NCBI GenBank assembly: GCA_900542245.1
Contig: UQMQ01000137.1
Span: 1 to 5,634 of the forward strand
Direction of reading: 5' to 3'
DNA: 5,634 bases
Source: an uncultured Eubacteriales bacterium
Lineage (GTDB): Bacteria; Bacillota; Clostridia; Peptostreptococcales; Anaerovoracaceae
In this document: in pieces, positions 3,385-5,634 of the stretch
Layout of the letters: the number at the start of each line of letters is the position of its first letter
Numbering within the stretch: the first letter of the stretch is position 1
The notes under the pieces: model-generated
Database searches by the model: none
What the model was told of the DNA's origin: nothing
Seen by the model: the letters and a program-made list of their open reading frames with translations, nothing else
Made by a program: the position numbers and the translations under genes

Positions 3385-5634
3385 ATGATACGCAAAAAAA
3401 GACTTTTGAGCATTGCACTGTGCCTATGCTTGTTCTGCACGATACTGCCTGCCCCGACGCGTGCCGATGGCGCAGGCAGCAATGGCTGGATTTCCGGTAC
3501 GACCGTCAGGGCGCAGATGACCGGAAAGACCTCATTTAATATCATGGGTCTGGACGGAGGGAAAGACTACCAGACTACTTTCAGGAATGCAGGGTACCGG
3601 ACGGCAGCTTCCGTAGATGACGGTACGCTCCAGGATAATGCGGGTAGCCTGCTTGCCCCCGGTCTCAAGCTAAATGTGCAGCTTGAAAAATGGGGCGAAA
3701 ACTTCATCAGGGTAACCTATACCCTCTCCAACAGCGGTGCCAAAGCGCATGAGGTCAAGCTGGGCAGTCATGCCGATGTCATGATTGACCGCAACGACAG
3801 AGCACCTATTTTTGCAACCGAAAAGGGCGGAAACCGTCTGTCTATGTCAGGGGCTTCTATAAACAACTATGCGTTCAAACTCATTGCTGACAGCTGCAGC
3901 ACGATCTGGTACGGCTTTTACAGAAACCGCGCAGAAAACTGCTTCACGAATATGACAGACCGCGGACCGGACAATATTTATCGAGGCGACAGCGGACTTG
4001 CCTACGCATGGAACATCAGCATCTCTCCCGGAGGTACATGGACAAGCTATGTCCTCATCGGCACCGGCAACCCTCAGGAGATGAATATTGAGATTCCACC
4101 GATTCCGCAGCCTGAGCCTGTCATCCCGAAGCCGTCAATTGCACTTAGCACAAGCGTTGCCTACTTTACGGAGGACGATGACCTCCCTTTCGACTGGAAG
4201 ACGTATATTTCCTCTTCTGAAGGAAAGGTAACGATTACAGGTGCGCCTGCAGACAGCAAAACGCCGGGAGACTATTCTGTAGTCTATACAGCCTCAAACA
4301 GCAAAGGGACTGCCAGCAGAAGACTCACTGTACATATTCTTCCAAAGCCTGCGGAGCTTTCGCAGACCAAAGCTGACCTCAAAGCGGGTACCGAGACTTT
4401 CACCTTATCCGCTGCTATGACCCGGACCGGCGGACTGACATGGACTGAGACCGGCTTTGTATACGGTGCACTGCAGAATCCGACGCTGACTCTCAAGGAC
4501 GGCAGCGTAACAACCACACCGGCAGTGAGCGCAAAGAACGGCAGGCTCACTGCCTCTGTGACAAATCTGACTGCAGGCATCAACTACTATGCCCGCGCCT
4601 ACGCCAAGGCATCGGACGGTACGGTAATTTACGGAGCGCAAAGTACTACGGGCTTTGGTCTCGGCGCACCAAGCTACGGCGTTTTCAGCGTAACGAATAG
4701 CGGCAGTAGTACCTTTACCATCAAGCGCACCGGCGGCACCGATGACCGGCAGACCGTCTATTACCGCACAGTGAACGGCTCAGCCATAGGCGGCACACAT
4801 TTTACGCATGCAGCAAGTAGTGTAGTATTCGCAAAGGGCGAAAGCACGAAAACCGTCACAGTGACCGAGAAGAGTGCAGCAACGCCTTTTAAAGCAACCG
4901 AACCTGCTACCGCCTATTCCAACGCAGACCGCACTTATCAGTTAGAGATCTACCGTGTGGACGGCGGCGCTACCATCGATGCAAATAAGAATACGGCAAC
5001 GCGGACGATGACAGTAAGCAGCAGCTATCATGTGGATGCGAATATTTTCAACAAGACTGACTATGTTACTGTAGGTCCATCCGGGGAAACCCTGCGTGGA
5101 GATTATGATAGCGACAAGCTGGGATGGACATCGGGTAACAAAATCGGAAGTGCAGCTAAGGAAACGGTAACGATTCCTACCATACCTAAGCAGGATTACT
5201 GGAAAAATGTCGGCATCGCTCTCGGTTATCAGGTACATTTCCAGGCAAAAGAAGCAGCTGACGGTTACCAGCATGTCCAGCTTACGACCGGCGACAGCAT
5301 AGATACTGCCTTCTATCCTGAAACAGGAACATACAAGGATCGCGATACGAAGAAACAAATCAGCAGCATCGCTGACACAAAATATAAGGCATTTTATGCC
5401 ATCACTTTTGAACATGGCGGCAGTAGCACAAATAAGAGTTATAAAGACTATTCTCTGCCTGCCGCTTTGACAAGTAACTGGAAGGGACTCAAAACTTTCA
5501 CAAAAGACAATTATTACAGCAGTTCCCTGCAATCCTTCCTGATTCCTTTTGCTGCCGAGAAACTCTCAATGGGATTCGGAGGAAGCGGAAGCGGAAGTGA
5601 TAAATGGTATACAAACAAGATTATCCACCGCTTC
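3385..5634 (+). CDS. Large secreted multidomain protein with signal peptide and Calx-beta domain (3' end outside window)
   Basis: The frame is open from ATG 3385 to the right edge, giving at least 750 residues without a stop. Residues 1-27 form a signal peptide (RKKR, then the hydrophobic LLSIALCLCLFCTILP, with likely cleavage after Thr-Arg-Ala27); no clear lipobox. Residues about 30-235 are a beta-rich domain I cannot name, with GSHADVMIDRNDRAPIF and the only two cysteines I see in the mature part (C171, C186), a possible disulfide. A proline-rich linker (IPPIPQPEPVIPKP, about 237-250) leads to an Ig-like module (about 250-322, GDYSVVYTASNSKGT) and an FN3-like module (about 323-424, LTAGINYYARAYAKASDGT). 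A Calx-beta domain follows (about 430-545: FTIKRTGG, VYYRTVNGSAIGGTHFTHAA, VVFAKGESTKTVTV, closing NTATRTMTV). Residues 546-750 are unrecognised and include a GSGSGS run (733-738). It is probably an exported surface or adhesive protein; ligand and anchoring signal are not visible. Its promoter carries a MerR-type operator. Codon use looks more AT-rich than its neighbours. Confidence 0.9.
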   Translation, partial: MIRKKRLLSIALCLCLFCTILPAPTRADGAGSNGWISGTTVRAQMTGKTSFNIMGLDGGKDYQTTFRNAGYRTAASVDDGTLQDNAGSLLAPGLKLNVQLEKWGENFIRVTYTLSNSGAKAHEVKLGSHADVMIDRNDRAPIFATEKGGNRLSMSGASINNYAFKLIADSCSTIWYGFYRNRAENCFTNMTDRGPDNIYRGDSGLAYAWNISISPGGTWTSYVLIGTGNPQEMNIEIPPIPQPEPVIPKPSIALSTSVAYFTEDDDLPFDWKTYISSSEGKVTITGAPADSKTPGDYSVVYTASNSKGTASRRLTVHILPKPAELSQTKADLKAGTETFTLSAAMTRTGGLTWTETGFVYGALQNPTLTLKDGSVTTTPAVSAKNGRLTASVTNLTAGINYYARAYAKASDGTVIYGAQSTTGFGLGAPSYGVFSVTNSGSSTFTIKRTGGTDDRQTVYYRTVNGSAIGGTHFTHAASSVVFAKGESTKTVTVTEKSAATPFKATEPATAYSNADRTYQLEIYRVDGGATIDANKNTATRTMTVSSSYHVDANIFNKTDYVTVGPSGETLRGDYDSDKLGWTSGNKIGSAAKETVTIPTIPKQDYWKNVGIALGYQVHFQAKEAADGYQHVQLTTGDSIDTAFYPETGTYKDRDTKKQISSIADTKYKAFYAITFEHGGSSTNKSYKDYSLPAALTSNWKGLKTFTKDNYYSSSLQSFLIPFAAEKLSMGFGGSGSGSDKWYTNKIIHRF

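Noticed and set aside
3318..5532. Several minus-strand open frames (3318-3545, 4284-4583, 4405-4641, 4942-5532)
   Set aside because: All but the first lie inside the continuous plus-strand secreted-protein gene, and 3318-3545 overlaps its start and promoter. None has a recognisable product or ribosome site that would outweigh the plus-strand frame with signal peptide and known domains.
5572..5599. Short GGAAGC tandem run as a phase-variation tract
   Set aside because: Only about three units of six bases, encoding Gly-Ser in frame. A six-base unit cannot shift the frame, so it looks like a simple Gly-Ser linker.

Overview
The window looks like a chromosomal segment from a Bacillota (Firmicutes) bacterium. 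Strong AGGGGG/AGGAG-type ribosome sites, a VanY-type carboxypeptidase, a RocR-like sigma-54 activator and a signal-peptide-bearing multidomain surface protein all fit. The fairly GC-rich coding sequence suggests something like the Negativicutes (Selenomonas/Megasphaera relatives), but this placement is only an impression from composition and gene style.

Layout from left to right: (1) the 3' end of a plus-strand VanY-like D,D-carboxypeptidase (1-174); (2) a hairpin with T-tracts on both sides (about 184-242) that can terminate both this gene and the convergent ybaK; (3) ybaK, a Cys-tRNA(Pro) deacylase of the YbaK/EbsC family, minus strand (289-771); (4) a minus-strand PAS/AAA+/Fis sigma-54-dependent activator of the RocR type (852-2273); (5) a 170-bp spacer with three consecutive stem-loops, partly reminiscent of group II intron sequence; (6) a minus-strand MerR-family regulator with a BmrR/GyrI-like effector domain (2444-3250, start corrected from a longer open frame); (7) a compact divergent control region (3251-3384); (8) a large plus-strand secreted protein running off the right edge (3385-5634, at least 750 residues) with a signal peptide, an N-terminal beta-rich domain, Ig-like and FN3-like modules and a Calx-beta domain.

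The most interesting part is the control region. A plus-strand promoter (TTGCTT, 19-bp spacer, TATAAT) points at the secreted protein. Its spacer carries a perfect dyad, CGTTCA-TAGG-TGAACG, directly after the -35 and 3 bp before the -10. This is the architecture of classical MerR-activated promoters. A near-ideal minus-strand promoter (TTGACA, 18 bp, TATAAT) for the MerR gene overlaps it face to face. The dyad lies in the merR 5' leader. The simplest model is that the MerR protein binds a ligand through its GyrI-like domain, switches on the surface protein by twisting the over-long spacer, and limits its own synthesis. A drug-sensor-type regulator dedicated to a large Calx-beta surface protein, rather than an efflux pump, would be unusual.

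The three minus-strand genes (merR, the RocR-like gene, ybaK) are co-directional, with gaps of 170 and 80 bp. Each has its own ribosome site and candidate promoter sequences lie in front of them, so they are not clearly one operon. No convincing -24/-12 promoter was seen in the intergenic gaps, so the target of the RocR-like activator is not identified here.
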